Source: JBGOUJ01 sp041477005 (GTDB lineage Bacteria; Acidobacteriota; Terriglobia; Bryobacterales; JACQDG01). Taken from it: a DNA stretch of 23,330 nucleotides. The notes under the pieces were generated by a model. That model was not told the DNA's origin, did no database searches, and saw nothing but the letters and a program-made list of their open reading frames with translations. Below, one piece after another: positions 5,934 through 13,910 of the stretch. The DNA is taken from positions 1 to 23,330 of the forward strand of contig JBGOUJ010000042.1 in the NCBI GenBank assembly GCA_041477005.1. The letters run 5' to 3'. The translations under genes were made by a program, and so were the position numbers. Every line of letters begins with the position of its first letter. The stretch's first letter is position 1.

Positions 5934-8900
5934 ATGAAACGCAGGTCGCCAGTCTTGGCGGCAATTTGTGGTTCGTTGTTTCTTTTCTGTGTCCACTCCG
6001 TGGCCCAGCAACTGGGAGTAACGCGGTCCCGTGATCGTATCAGGGCGGTGATCGACGAGAGCCGGACCGTTCGGCTTCCCGGCAACCGGCATCCGCTCAC
6101 CGCGCCCCAATTCGAAGTTGGCGCTGCTGCTCCGGACCACCAGATGGCGCGGATGATTCTGGCGCTTCAGCCGGACGGCGTCCAGCAGAGCGCTCTGGAA
6201 GCGCTCATCGACGCACAGCACGATCCCTCCTCGCCGGAATACCATCGCTGGCTGACTCCGGAGACATTCGCCGAACGCTTCGGCGTGTCGCAGAGCGACG
6301 TCGATCAGGTGGTGGCGTGGCTCAACGGGCAGGGGTTCACCGTGGAGGAGGTCCCCGCCGGCCGCCGCTCGATCCTCTTCAGCGGGACGGCGGAGCAGGT
6401 GCAGGCGGCATTTCACACGCCGATTCGGGTCTACCGAGCCGGGAGAGAACTGCACCACGCCAACGCGAGCGATCCCCTGATTCCCGAGGCGCTGGCCGGC
6501 GTGGTGGCGGGTCCGGTGACGCTGCATGATTTCCGGCGCCAGCCCTTGCACGCGCTGATGGAGCCGGCGCCGCAGTTCACCTACGGCCGATCGCATTACA
6601 TGGCGCCGGCCGATTTCGCGACCATCTACGACGTCGCGCCGCTGTATTCGAGCGGCGTCGACGGAACCGGACAGACGATCGCGATCGTCGGGCGCACCAA
6701 CATCCGCCTGTCCGACGTGCAAACGTTCCGAAGCATGTTCGGCCTGCCGGTCAACAACCCGGTGATTGTCGTCAACGGACCGAATCCGGGCATCGTTTCC
6801 CAAGGTGAGGAAGGCGAAGCCGACCTGGACGTGCAGTGGGCGGGGGCCGTCGCGCCGAAGGCGACCATCAAGCTGGTGGTTTCGGCGTCCACGGCCTCCA
6901 CCGACGGTGTGGACCTTTCCGCGCAATACATCGTCAGCAACAACCTCGCGCCGGTGATGAGCACCAGCTTCGGAAGCTGCGAGGCATCGATGGGCGCGGC
7001 CGAACGCACGTTCTACAACAACCTTTGGCAACAGGCGGCGGCGCAGGGGATCACCACTCTGATTTCCTCCGGCGACAGCGGGGCCGCGGGCTGCGATTCC
7101 CCGTCGGCAACCCCGGGCACAGGCGGGCAGGCGGTCAACGGCCTTTGCTCAACGCCTTACAGCGTCTGCGTCGGAGGCACGGAATTTAACGAGGGCGGCA
7201 ATCCGGGCCTGTATTGGTCGGCCGGCAACAACGCCTCCACCGCCGCTTCCGCGCTCAGCTACATTCCGGAAGTGGCCTGGAACGAGAGTGGAGCGAACGG
7301 CGGATCGGGGCTGTGGGCGACCGGTGGCGGGGCCAGCGCCTACTACAGCAAACCGGCCTGGCAGTCGGGGCCCGGCGTCCCCGCCGATGGCAAACGCGAC
7401 GTGCCGGATGTCTCCCTTTCGGCAGCCGCGCACGGCGGCTACTTAGTCGAAATCGAGGGCAGTACGTGGGTGTGCAGCGGGACGTCGGCGGCTTCTCCCT
7501 CGTTTGCAGGGCTGATGGCGCTGGTGAATCAGCACACCGGGTCGAGCCAGGGAAATGCAAACACGACGCTCTATGCGCTGGCGCGGGCCGCCGCCAACGC
7601 TGGACCGGCCGTGTTTCACGGGGCCACGGGCGGCAACAACAGTGTGCCCGGAGTCACCGGGTTCACCGCGGGTCCCAATTACAACCAGGCGACGGGGCTC
7701 GGCTCGGCGGATGCTTTTCTGCTGGTGAATCACTGGAGGGACGTCATCGCAACGCCGGCGCTTTCGCTGTCGGTGAGTCCCGCCACGGCGAACGTTGCTC
7801 CAGGGGCAAAGGCGACCGCCACGGTCACGGTGGGCGTGAGCGGTGGTTTCAATTCTGCAGTGGCGCTCTCGGCGAGCGGCCTGCCTTCGGGCGTGACGTC
7901 CGCGTTTGCGCCGGCCAGCCTTGCGGCTCCCGGATCGGGATCGGGCGCCCTCACGCTCACGGTCACCCCGAATGCGGCCCCGGGGTCTTACCCGCTGACG
8001 ATCACGGCCACGGGCGGAAGCTTGAGCAAGACCGCCAAGGTGACGCTTAGCATCCCGCCGGTCTTCACGCTGACCGCGAACGTGAGCGGGTTGACCATCG
8101 CCCCGGGCGCCTCCGGGGCCGTAACCATAACGACGCGGCCGGGCAGCGGATTCAACTCGAGCATTTCATTCTCGGCGCCGGGGCTGGCCACCGGGGTGAC
8201 GGCTGCGTTCGCGCCGGCCAGCATCGCCGCGCCAGGTTCCGGGCAAAGCACGCTCACCCTCACGGTTGCACCCAGAACAACCGCCGGCACTTACACGCTC
8301 ACGATTGCCGGTAACGGAGGCGAGGTCACCAAGACCGTTTCGGTGTCGCTGACGATCCTCGGGCCGCCGACCTTCACGCTGGGCGCCTCACCGGCCAGCT
8401 TGAGCCTCGCCCCCGGCGGATCGGGGACGATTCAGTTCACCGCCGCGCCGCAGAACGGCTTCAACTCCACGGTAACGCTCTCCGCCGGCGCGTTGCCGCC
8501 GGGCATCAGCGCCAAATTCAGCGGAATGCAGATGGCGGTTCAAGCGGCAACATCGGCGGCGCTTGCCAACTATACGATTACAGTTACGGGAACCGGCGCG
8601 GGCGTGTCGCCGTCGCCGGCCCGGATCGTGACGGTAAACGTCGGCCGGTTCGCGCTAATGGCGGCGCCTTCCTCGGCGACGCTGGCGCGGGGGAAGACGG
8701 CGCCGATCGCCCTGCGGGCGACGGTCACCAACGGCTTCAGCGCCCCGCTTTCGCTGTCGGTTACGGGACTGCCGAAGGGGGTGACCGCCTCTTTTTCACC
8801 TGCGACGATCGCGAACGCGGCCTCCGGCTCGGCCACCTTGACCCTGAGCGCTGCCGCGGCGGCCTCCGTTGGAACCCAGACGATCACCGTAAGCGCCGCG

Positions 8901-8948
8901 AGCGGCGGCGTTTCGCAGAGTGCGCGGATCGCGTTGAAGGTGCAGTAG
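5934..8948 (+). CDS. Secreted S53 family peptidase (pro-kumamolisin type) with Ig-like repeats
   Basis: The start at 5934 gives a 1004-residue protein with a signal peptide (MKRRSPVLAAICGSLFLF, then CVHSVAQ) and a GGGAGG site 11 bases upstream; an in-frame ATG at 5862 lies before the signal and is unlikely. Residues about 40-205 are the pro-kumamolisin activation domain (YHRWLTPETFAERFG, FHTPIRVYR). The catalytic sedolisin domain follows: GEEGEADLDVQW gives Glu295 and Asp299, SSGDSGAAGC the oxyanion Asp381, and CSGTSAASPSFAG the nucleophile Ser518; the Ca2+-site region ends at YNQATGLGSADAF. From about residue 607 there are four beta-sandwich repeats of roughly 95 residues (FNSAVALSASGLPSGV, FNSSISFSAPGLATGV, FNSTVTLSAGALPPGI, FSAPLSLSVTGLPKGV). 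All catalytic residues are present. It is expected to be an acid-active serine-carboxyl endopeptidase outside the cell. Confidence 0.93.
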   Translation: MKRRSPVLAAICGSLFLFCVHSVAQQLGVTRSRDRIRAVIDESRTVRLPGNRHPLTAPQFEVGAAAPDHQMARMILALQPDGVQQSALEALIDAQHDPSSPEYHRWLTPETFAERFGVSQSDVDQVVAWLNGQGFTVEEVPAGRRSILFSGTAEQVQAAFHTPIRVYRAGRELHHANASDPLIPEALAGVVAGPVTLHDFRRQPLHALMEPAPQFTYGRSHYMAPADFATIYDVAPLYSSGVDGTGQTIAIVGRTNIRLSDVQTFRSMFGLPVNNPVIVVNGPNPGIVSQGEEGEADLDVQWAGAVAPKATIKLVVSASTASTDGVDLSAQYIVSNNLAPVMSTSFGSCEASMGAAERTFYNNLWQQAAAQGITTLISSGDSGAAGCDSPSATPGTGGQAVNGLCSTPYSVCVGGTEFNEGGNPGLYWSAGNNASTAASALSYIPEVAWNESGANGGSGLWATGGGASAYYSKPAWQSGPGVPADGKRDVPDVSLSAAAHGGYLVEIEGSTWVCSGTSAASPSFAGLMALVNQHTGSSQGNANTTLYALARAAANAGPAVFHGATGGNNSVPGVTGFTAGPNYNQATGLGSADAFLLVNHWRDVIATPALSLSVSPATANVAPGAKATATVTVGVSGGFNSAVALSASGLPSGVTSAFAPASLAAPGSGSGALTLTVTPNAAPGSYPLTITATGGSLSKTAKVTLSIPPVFTLTANVSGLTIAPGASGAVTITTRPGSGFNSSISFSAPGLATGVTAAFAPASIAAPGSGQSTLTLTVAPRTTAGTYTLTIAGNGGEVTKTVSVSLTILGPPTFTLGASPASLSLAPGGSGTIQFTAAPQNGFNSTVTLSAGALPPGISAKFSGMQMAVQAATSAALANYTITVTGTGAGVSPSPARIVTVNVGRFALMAAPSSATLARGKTAPIALRATVTNGFSAPLSLSVTGLPKGVTASFSPATIANAASGSATLTLSAAAAASVGTQTITVSAASGGVSQSARIALKVQ

Positions 8949-9031
8949 GAACGGGTGATCTCGACCGCCTCGCAGCCGGTTTCTGCAAGCCAGCGGCGAA
9001 GGCGGTCGAGCTTGATTTCAAACTCACGCAA
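8949..9031 (-). pseudogene. N-terminal remnant of an M24 (Xaa-Pro peptidase-like) gene
   Basis: Reading the minus strand from TTG at 9031, which overlaps the DinB stop, gives MREFEIKLDRLRRWLAETG followed by CEAVEITRS. This resembles the opening of M24-type Xaa-Pro peptidases (KLxRLRxLLAExGLDGVLLTR followed by a Phe-Ala-Trp stretch). The resemblance stops at about 8951, exactly where the convergent peptidase gene ends, and the frame then only reads through the antisense of its Ig repeats. This suggests a deletion or rearrangement that removed the rest of the gene. The assignment rests on 28 residues, so it could be a coincidence. Confidence 0.45.
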
Positions 9032-9530
9032 AGGGGTTGTCGTCGGCCGAGGGGCCGTAGATCGAAGGCACCTTGCCACCCATCATGCGGACGTAGACTG
9101 ACAACTGGCCGCGGTGATGGATGGTGTGAAATACCACGCCGGACCACAGGAAGCCGCCGCACGGGATCGACTGGCCATTCGGAAGCGGAATCGACTTCTG
9201 AAGCTGCTCGGGCGTCAACGACGCGAGTACTTCCTTGGCTTTTTCGTGAAAGCTCACGGCGCCGGCCACAATGTCGTCCAGCTTGTCCGGAGTGGGCGGC
9301 TGTTGATATCCATCAAACTTGGCTGAGGCTATGATGTTCGCCAAGCCATAAGGCGCGTAGGCGACGTGCCAGGCCAGTTGCCCGGCCGGCCAACTGCGCT
9401 CGTGAGGCTTGAAATCCAGCTTGTCGGCCGGGACGGCCTTCAAAACCTTGAGCGTGGTTTTGTGTTCGTGATCGAGTGTTTGCAGAAGCTGCGCCACCAT
9501 AGGCATGGGGGCTGTTGCTGTCGTGCTCAT
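9024..9530 (-). CDS. DinB superfamily protein (putative metal-dependent four-helix bundle)
   Basis: A 168-residue protein matching the DinB/YfiT-like fold of four helices holding a divalent metal with three His. Candidate ligands are His55 (AWHVAYAP) and the pair in VVFHTIHHRGQLSVYVR (His135 and His138/139), followed by the usual MMGGKVPSIYG. Proteins of this kind include thiol transferases and damage-inducible proteins, but many have no known reaction; no substrate can be given. The ATG at 9530 is preceded by AAAGGAGAACAC, a strong Shine-Dalgarno sequence. It lies 23 bases downstream of the TonB receptor stop... in map terms it is the gene on the left of the receptor, read in the same direction, so it may be on the receptor's transcript. 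It is followed by the M24 remnant. Confidence 0.88.
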   Translation of the reverse strand: MSTTATAPMPMVAQLLQTLDHEHKTTLKVLKAVPADKLDFKPHERSWPAGQLAWHVAYAPYGLANIIASAKFDGYQQPPTPDKLDDIVAGAVSFHEKAKEVLASLTPEQLQKSIPLPNGQSIPCGGFLWSGVVFHTIHHRGQLSVYVRMMGGKVPSIYGPSADDNPFA

Positions 9531-9553
9531 GTGTTCTCCTTTTGATGATCGGG

Positions 9554-12500
9554 TTAGTAGTCAAATCGCAGGCCGAATTGGATCACGCGTCCGCCGCGGT
9601 CCCCCTGGATGTTGCCGAACGTGGCCCTGGGGAACCTCAGCGCGACCGGGCTGGTGCTTCCGGCGCCGAAGATAAAATTGGACGAGTTGGTCATGTTGTA
9701 AAACTCAGTCCGGAACTGGAACCGCGACTTCTCGGTGACGTGAAAGGTCTTGCTGATCGAGCCGTCGATCTGGCCCAGGCCGGGGCCCTCGATGATGTTG
9801 CGGCCGGAGTTGCCGATGGTGCCGTTGGCCGCCTTCGTGAAGGCGTTGGCGTTGAACCAGTGAACGTTGGGGTCGTTGGGGTCGACCTTGCGCGGGCCGG
9901 CATTCGGGTTCTGGCCGGGCACGATGTCCGGTCTTTGGCGGCAGTTTCCGCAGTAGGCGGTGCCGTTGATGTTGCCGCTGTCCACGTCTTGGGATGGCGC
10001 GAACCATTGGCCGCTCTCGACCGTAAAAATGCCGCTGGTCTGCCAGCCGCCGATAAGCAGGTCGGTCCACCGGCTGGCGGTTCGGGCGAACCGCTGCCCC
10101 TTTCCGAACGGCAACTGGAAGACAAAACCGTTGGTCCAGCGGTGCCGCACGTCGTTGTCCGAGTTGCTCTTCTGCAGTTTCTCGTAGGTGGGGTAGCCGG
10201 CGCGCCCGTTGTTGCCCACGCTGAGCCCGAAGTTGGTGACGTTATCGATGGCGTGGCTGAACGTGTAGGAGCTGACGAATGACGTCGCGCCCACCCGTTT
10301 CTCCGCCTTGAAGCCCAGGCCGTGGTACTTGCCCATTCCGGGATTGGTCAGGCCCTGGATCGCGCTCCCGGGAACGAGCTGGCCCGAGGCATCCACATCG
10401 GGAAACGGCTGCCGGACGGCGAAAGGAATGGACGGATCGGTGGTCAACGAGGGCATGTTGTAATCGAGCACGGAAAACGCGGCGGTGGTTTTCGAGCCGA
10501 TATAAGAGAGCTCGGTCGAGAGGTTCTTTATGATCTCGCGCTGGACGGTCAGGTTCCACTGCTGAAAGTACGGCGCGCGCAGGCCGGGATCCATGGCATA
10601 AATCGTGGTGCCGGTCGGGTTGGTGAGGGCCGAAGCGGGGAAGCCGGTGCCGAAAGTGACCGGATTGCGCGTAGCCGGGCGCTGGTCGGCTGGAGAGAAG
10701 CTCGCTTGCGCCAAGAACGGCGTGGAGAAACCCATGCTCGGCTCGCCCCACCCGCCCAGCTCTTCCATGCCGTAGTAGAGGCCGTAGCCACCGCGGACTA
10801 CGGTCTTCTGGTCCAGCGAATACGCGAAACCGAAGCGCGGGCCGAAGTTCTTGTTGGGCACATTCAGATTCCAATACTTACTGGCGTTAGTGTTGACGGA
10901 GAAGAGACCCTTGCCGATCTGGCGCTGCACGGAATCGGGGAATGTGCCCGTATAGCCGGGAATGTTTAGCACCCGGGCGAAGACGTTCAGCGCCGAGCCG
11001 TGGTTGTACGCCTCAAACACCGGCGTCACGTAATCGTAACGCAAGCCGAAGTTGAGGGTCAGGCGTGCGCTCAACTTGAAGGCGTCCTGGACGAACAGGC
11101 CGTGGGCGCGCCGCTGGTAGTCATTGGTGTGAACGGCCGAGATTCTGGCGTTATTGGGCTGGCCGAGCAGGAAGTCGGCGAACGGCTCACCGGTCGATCC
11201 CGTCCCAGCCGTGTAGTGGCCGTCGAACTGGAACTGGCCCTCCGGGGCGAACGAGCTGGCCGTGCTCAGAAACGAAATGTGGCGATACTCCCAGCCGAAC
11301 TTCACCAGGTGGCGGCCGTGGATCCAGGTGGCGGTATCGGAGCCCTGGAAGACTTCACTCAGGTCTTCCTCGACGTTCACCCCGCCGTAAGCGCTGAGGT
11401 TGCTCGAAAACTGGATGCTGGCCAGTCCTCCGGTGATGCCGCCGCCCTGGAGGGGAACACCCTTGATGCCGACCTGGGAATTGATGTCCTGGCCGGCCAG
11501 GGACGGCACCTGCCGCCAATCAAGGCGCATCCAGCCGAAGCGAGTCTCGTTCACCAGGGACGGCGAGAAGGTGTGGGTATTGTTCACCACTACGCCCTTC
11601 GCGTCGGTGGTGATGGTCGAATCGGCGCTGAGGATCGAGCTGGTGAACAGGCTCGGCGCGGGGCTGTTCAGGTGCGAGACCTGGAAGCGGCCGAAGATCT
11701 GATCTCTCGACGTGAGCTTTTGATCGCCACGCACGGCCACGCGGTAATCGTCGCTCTTGTTGGGTACGTTGGCGAAGTAGTTGTTGGTGCCCGTCGTATT
11801 GGGTTTCGGGATGGCAGCGGCGATCTTCGCGGCGACCGGATCGGTGACCGGAATGCGGTTGTTGGGGAACGGCTGGCCGGTGGTGGGATCGTAGATCGTC
11901 TTGCCACCGGAGAAATCGCCGGCCGCTTGCGCCGCCGTGGGAACCGCGCCCAATACGAGTTGACCCGGCGCGCGGCGCGGCTGCTTCTCAAAGTCGAAGA
12001 AGAAGAAAGACTTGTCACGGCCGTCATAGACTTTGGGCAGATAAGCCGGGCCGCCGATCGTGGCGCCGTACTGATTGAAGTGGTAGGGGCTGATGGGGAT
12101 CTTCTTGGCGTTGTTGAAGAAGGAATTGGCGTTTACGTCGCTGCCCTGGCGGTATTCATAAAAAGAGCCATGGAGGCTGTTGGCGCCGCTCTTAGTGACG
12201 ACGTTGACGGTGGCGCCGCCGCCACGCCCGAACTCGGCTGAAAAGGCGTTCGTCTGAACCTTGAACTCGGCGATGGAGTCGAGCGAGGGCGCGATGGCAA
12301 AAGTGCGGCCTTCGTTTACATTCTGATCGTAGAGATTGTTGTCCGTGCCGTCCAGCACGTAGTTGTTTTGATACTGCCGGATGCCATTGGCGGTAAACGC
12401 ACCGCTGCCGGAGCCGTCGCGGACCGAAGGCGTGACGGAGGCGACCCCGACCGCGAGTTTCGCCAGCGTGCCATAATTGCGGTCAGATAGCGGCAGCTCG

Positions 12501-12928
12501 TTCTTGATCTCGCCGGAGATCAGTTGGCCTTTGGAGACATCGACCGTCTGCAAGGTCGTGGCTTCGGCTGCCACCGTCACCGATTCCGAAACGCTGCCGA
12601 TGGTCAGCGAAACGACCACGCGCGGCGTTTGCTGTACGCCGACCTGCACCGTCTCGGAGACCGCTTTCCGGAAGCCTTCCTTTTCCACGGTGACCTGATA
12701 GTCGCCGGGACGCAACGGACTGGCCGTCCAAACCCCGAGCCCGTTGGAAGCGCCGCTGACCTCGGCGTTCGTGCTGACGTTCCGCACCGTCACCTTGGCC
12801 CCCGGCACAGTCGCCCCGCCGGGGTCGACCACCGAGACGAGGAGACCGCCGGCATCCTGTTGCGGGAAAGCCAGCGGCACGATCAACACCAGCGCGACCA
12901 ATGCAACGTAACAAAGTCTAAAGCGCAT
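9554..12928 (-). CDS. TonB-dependent receptor, Oar-like, with N-terminal carboxypeptidase-regulatory-like domain
   Basis: A 1124-residue outer-membrane protein. The signal peptide is MRFRLCYVALVALVLIVPL followed by AFPQQ. Residues about 27-112 form a carboxypeptidase-regulatory-like beta-sandwich (VVDPGGATVPGAKVTVRN, GVWTASPLRPGDYQVTVEKEG), then a plug domain with LPLSDRNYGTLAKL, NYVLDGTDNNL and EFKVQTNAFSAEFGRGGGA. The rest is the beta-barrel, ending GLRFDY with a terminal aromatic residue as needed for BAM-dependent assembly. This architecture and length are typical of the large acidobacterial receptor family. These proteins are thought to import oligosaccharides or peptides with TonB/ExbBD energy, but the ligand cannot be predicted. 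No SusD-like partner is adjacent. The ATG at 12928 has GGGGTGA just upstream. The upstream region is shared with the divergent cytochrome/PQQ operon. Confidence 0.93.
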   Translation of the reverse strand: MRFRLCYVALVALVLIVPLAFPQQDAGGLLVSVVDPGGATVPGAKVTVRNVSTNAEVSGASNGLGVWTASPLRPGDYQVTVEKEGFRKAVSETVQVGVQQTPRVVVSLTIGSVSESVTVAAEATTLQTVDVSKGQLISGEIKNELPLSDRNYGTLAKLAVGVASVTPSVRDGSGSGAFTANGIRQYQNNYVLDGTDNNLYDQNVNEGRTFAIAPSLDSIAEFKVQTNAFSAEFGRGGGATVNVVTKSGANSLHGSFYEYRQGSDVNANSFFNNAKKIPISPYHFNQYGATIGGPAYLPKVYDGRDKSFFFFDFEKQPRRAPGQLVLGAVPTAAQAAGDFSGGKTIYDPTTGQPFPNNRIPVTDPVAAKIAAAIPKPNTTGTNNYFANVPNKSDDYRVAVRGDQKLTSRDQIFGRFQVSHLNSPAPSLFTSSILSADSTITTDAKGVVVNNTHTFSPSLVNETRFGWMRLDWRQVPSLAGQDINSQVGIKGVPLQGGGITGGLASIQFSSNLSAYGGVNVEEDLSEVFQGSDTATWIHGRHLVKFGWEYRHISFLSTASSFAPEGQFQFDGHYTAGTGSTGEPFADFLLGQPNNARISAVHTNDYQRRAHGLFVQDAFKLSARLTLNFGLRYDYVTPVFEAYNHGSALNVFARVLNIPGYTGTFPDSVQRQIGKGLFSVNTNASKYWNLNVPNKNFGPRFGFAYSLDQKTVVRGGYGLYYGMEELGGWGEPSMGFSTPFLAQASFSPADQRPATRNPVTFGTGFPASALTNPTGTTIYAMDPGLRAPYFQQWNLTVQREIIKNLSTELSYIGSKTTAAFSVLDYNMPSLTTDPSIPFAVRQPFPDVDASGQLVPGSAIQGLTNPGMGKYHGLGFKAEKRVGATSFVSSYTFSHAIDNVTNFGLSVGNNGRAGYPTYEKLQKSNSDNDVRHRWTNGFVFQLPFGKGQRFARTASRWTDLLIGGWQTSGIFTVESGQWFAPSQDVDSGNINGTAYCGNCRQRPDIVPGQNPNAGPRKVDPNDPNVHWFNANAFTKAANGTIGNSGRNIIEGPGLGQIDGSISKTFHVTEKSRFQFRTEFYNMTNSSNFIFGAGSTSPVALRFPRATFGNIQGDRGGRVIQFGLRFDY

Positions 12929-12949
12929 AGATCACCCCAATCTTGAAGT

Positions 12950-12958
12950 AGCGTAACA
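12950..12958 (-). promoter_or_regulatory. Candidate extended -10 promoter of the TonB receptor
   Basis: Minus-strand TGTTACGCT (TGn plus TACGCT) lies 21 bases before the ATG, leaving room for the GGGGTGA ribosome site. A TTGCCG at 12976-12971 is 15 bases upstream, slightly short for a -35. Confidence 0.3.
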
Positions 12959-13092
12959 CAGCCTAGTGTACGGCAATTGACCCACCCCGACTATTAACAA
13001 CGTTCGCTCTTGCCGTGAAAATATGATTACCGTCGAGGCTGCGGTCGAAACGCTCATTGTCGAAACGCTCACAGAGTGGCGGCTCGGAATCG

Positions 13093-13101
13093 TGCTATAC
13101 T
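13093..13101 (+). promoter_or_regulatory. Extended -10 promoter of the cytochrome/PQQ operon
   Basis: TGCTATACT matches an extended -10 (TGn plus TATACT) 23 bases before the ATG at 13125, with GAGG at 13115-13118 in between. No good -35 is present at the expected distance. Confidence 0.45.
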
Positions 13102-13124
13102 TTGTTCCCGATTCGAGGTCATCT

Positions 13125-13910
13125 ATGCTCCGGGTACTCGCAGCGGTCCTGGCCTGCACGCTTCCCTTGGCAGCGCAGGATACCCCTGAGGAGAAGATCC
13201 CCAAGGAGAATCCCCACACTGCACCGGCCGACGTTTCTCGCGGCCAGCACTTGTTTTTCGGCCACTGCGCCCCCTGCCATGGCCCGCGCGGCGAGGGAGG
13301 CCGCGGCCCGACCCTCGCCCGGCCGAAGCTGCCCCGGGCTGCCGACGATCAGGCGCTCTTTAAGGTCATGCGCAACGGCATCGAAGGAACCGAGATGCCC
13401 GGCGCCTGGGCGATGATCGATCGCGAGGTGTGGCAAACGGCGGCGTTTGTTCGGACTCTCGGCCAGACTCCCATCGAGCAGGTGCCCGGCGACGCCGCCC
13501 GCGGCGAACAGGTCTACGGGGGCAAAGGGAAGTGCTCGCAGTGCCACACGGTGAAGGGCCGCGGCGGAAACCTCGGTCCCGAGCTCACCGAGATCGGCGC
13601 CCGCCGCAGCGCCGCGTACTTGCGCCGGGCGCTGCTCGAACCAGAGGCCGAGGTTCCCGAGGGCTTCTTGCAGGTTCGCCTGGTCGCCAAGGACGGCCGC
13701 CGGCTGACCGGCGTTCGCCTGAACGAGGACACCTACTCCTTGCAGGTGCGCGATCTCTCCGGCGTCCCACACTCGTTTTGGAAGACGGATTTGACGGAGC
13801 TGCACAAGGACTGGAAGAAATCCCCCATGCCGGGTTATCGCGGCGTCTTGTCCGATGCCGAGATTGAGGATCTGATCGCTTACCTGGTTGGTCTGCGAGG
13901 TAGCTCATGA
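13125..13910 (+). CDS. Dihaem c-type cytochrome with inserted beta-rich segment (copy 1)
   Basis: The 261-residue protein starts at ATG 13125 with a Sec signal (MLRVLAAVLACTLPLAAQ) and GAGG 6 bases upstream; the frame is open 34 codons earlier but that would mask the signal. Two c-type haem sites are present: C48-A-P-C-H52 with probable Met91 (GTEMPG), and C137-S-Q-C-H141 with probable Met235 (SPMPG). Between the second CxxCH and its Met lies an insertion (about 175-225: LQVRLVAKDGRRLTGVRLN, YSLQVRDLSG, SFWKTDLTEL) resembling the strand-rich segment of the putative haem-binding domain described for planctomycetal cytochromes (TIGR02603). It overlaps the PQQ dehydrogenase start (ATGA) and is the likely electron acceptor of that enzyme in the periplasm. 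Confidence 0.9.
   Translation: MLRVLAAVLACTLPLAAQDTPEEKIPKENPHTAPADVSRGQHLFFGHCAPCHGPRGEGGRGPTLARPKLPRAADDQALFKVMRNGIEGTEMPGAWAMIDREVWQTAAFVRTLGQTPIEQVPGDAARGEQVYGGKGKCSQCHTVKGRGGNLGPELTEIGARRSAAYLRRALLEPEAEVPEGFLQVRLVAKDGRRLTGVRLNEDTYSLQVRDLSGVPHSFWKTDLTELHKDWKKSPMPGYRGVLSDAEIEDLIAYLVGLRGSS

Noticed and set aside
5751..7031. 426-codon minus-strand open frame opposite the S53 peptidase
   Set aside because: Antisense of a well supported peptidase; rich in Arg and His with no domain, and no promoter or ribosome site.
7740..8945. DNA-level tandem repeat in the 3' half of the peptidase gene
   Set aside because: The repetition is at protein level (four diverged Ig-like domains); the bases have diverged too far to call a DNA repeat or a recent expansion.
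11000..12241. Long plus-strand open frame (413 codons) opposite the TonB receptor
   Set aside because: It is antisense to a complete receptor with clear domains; its translation is low-complexity Gly/Val/Arg/Asp sequence with no recognisable fold, as expected from GC-rich antisense.
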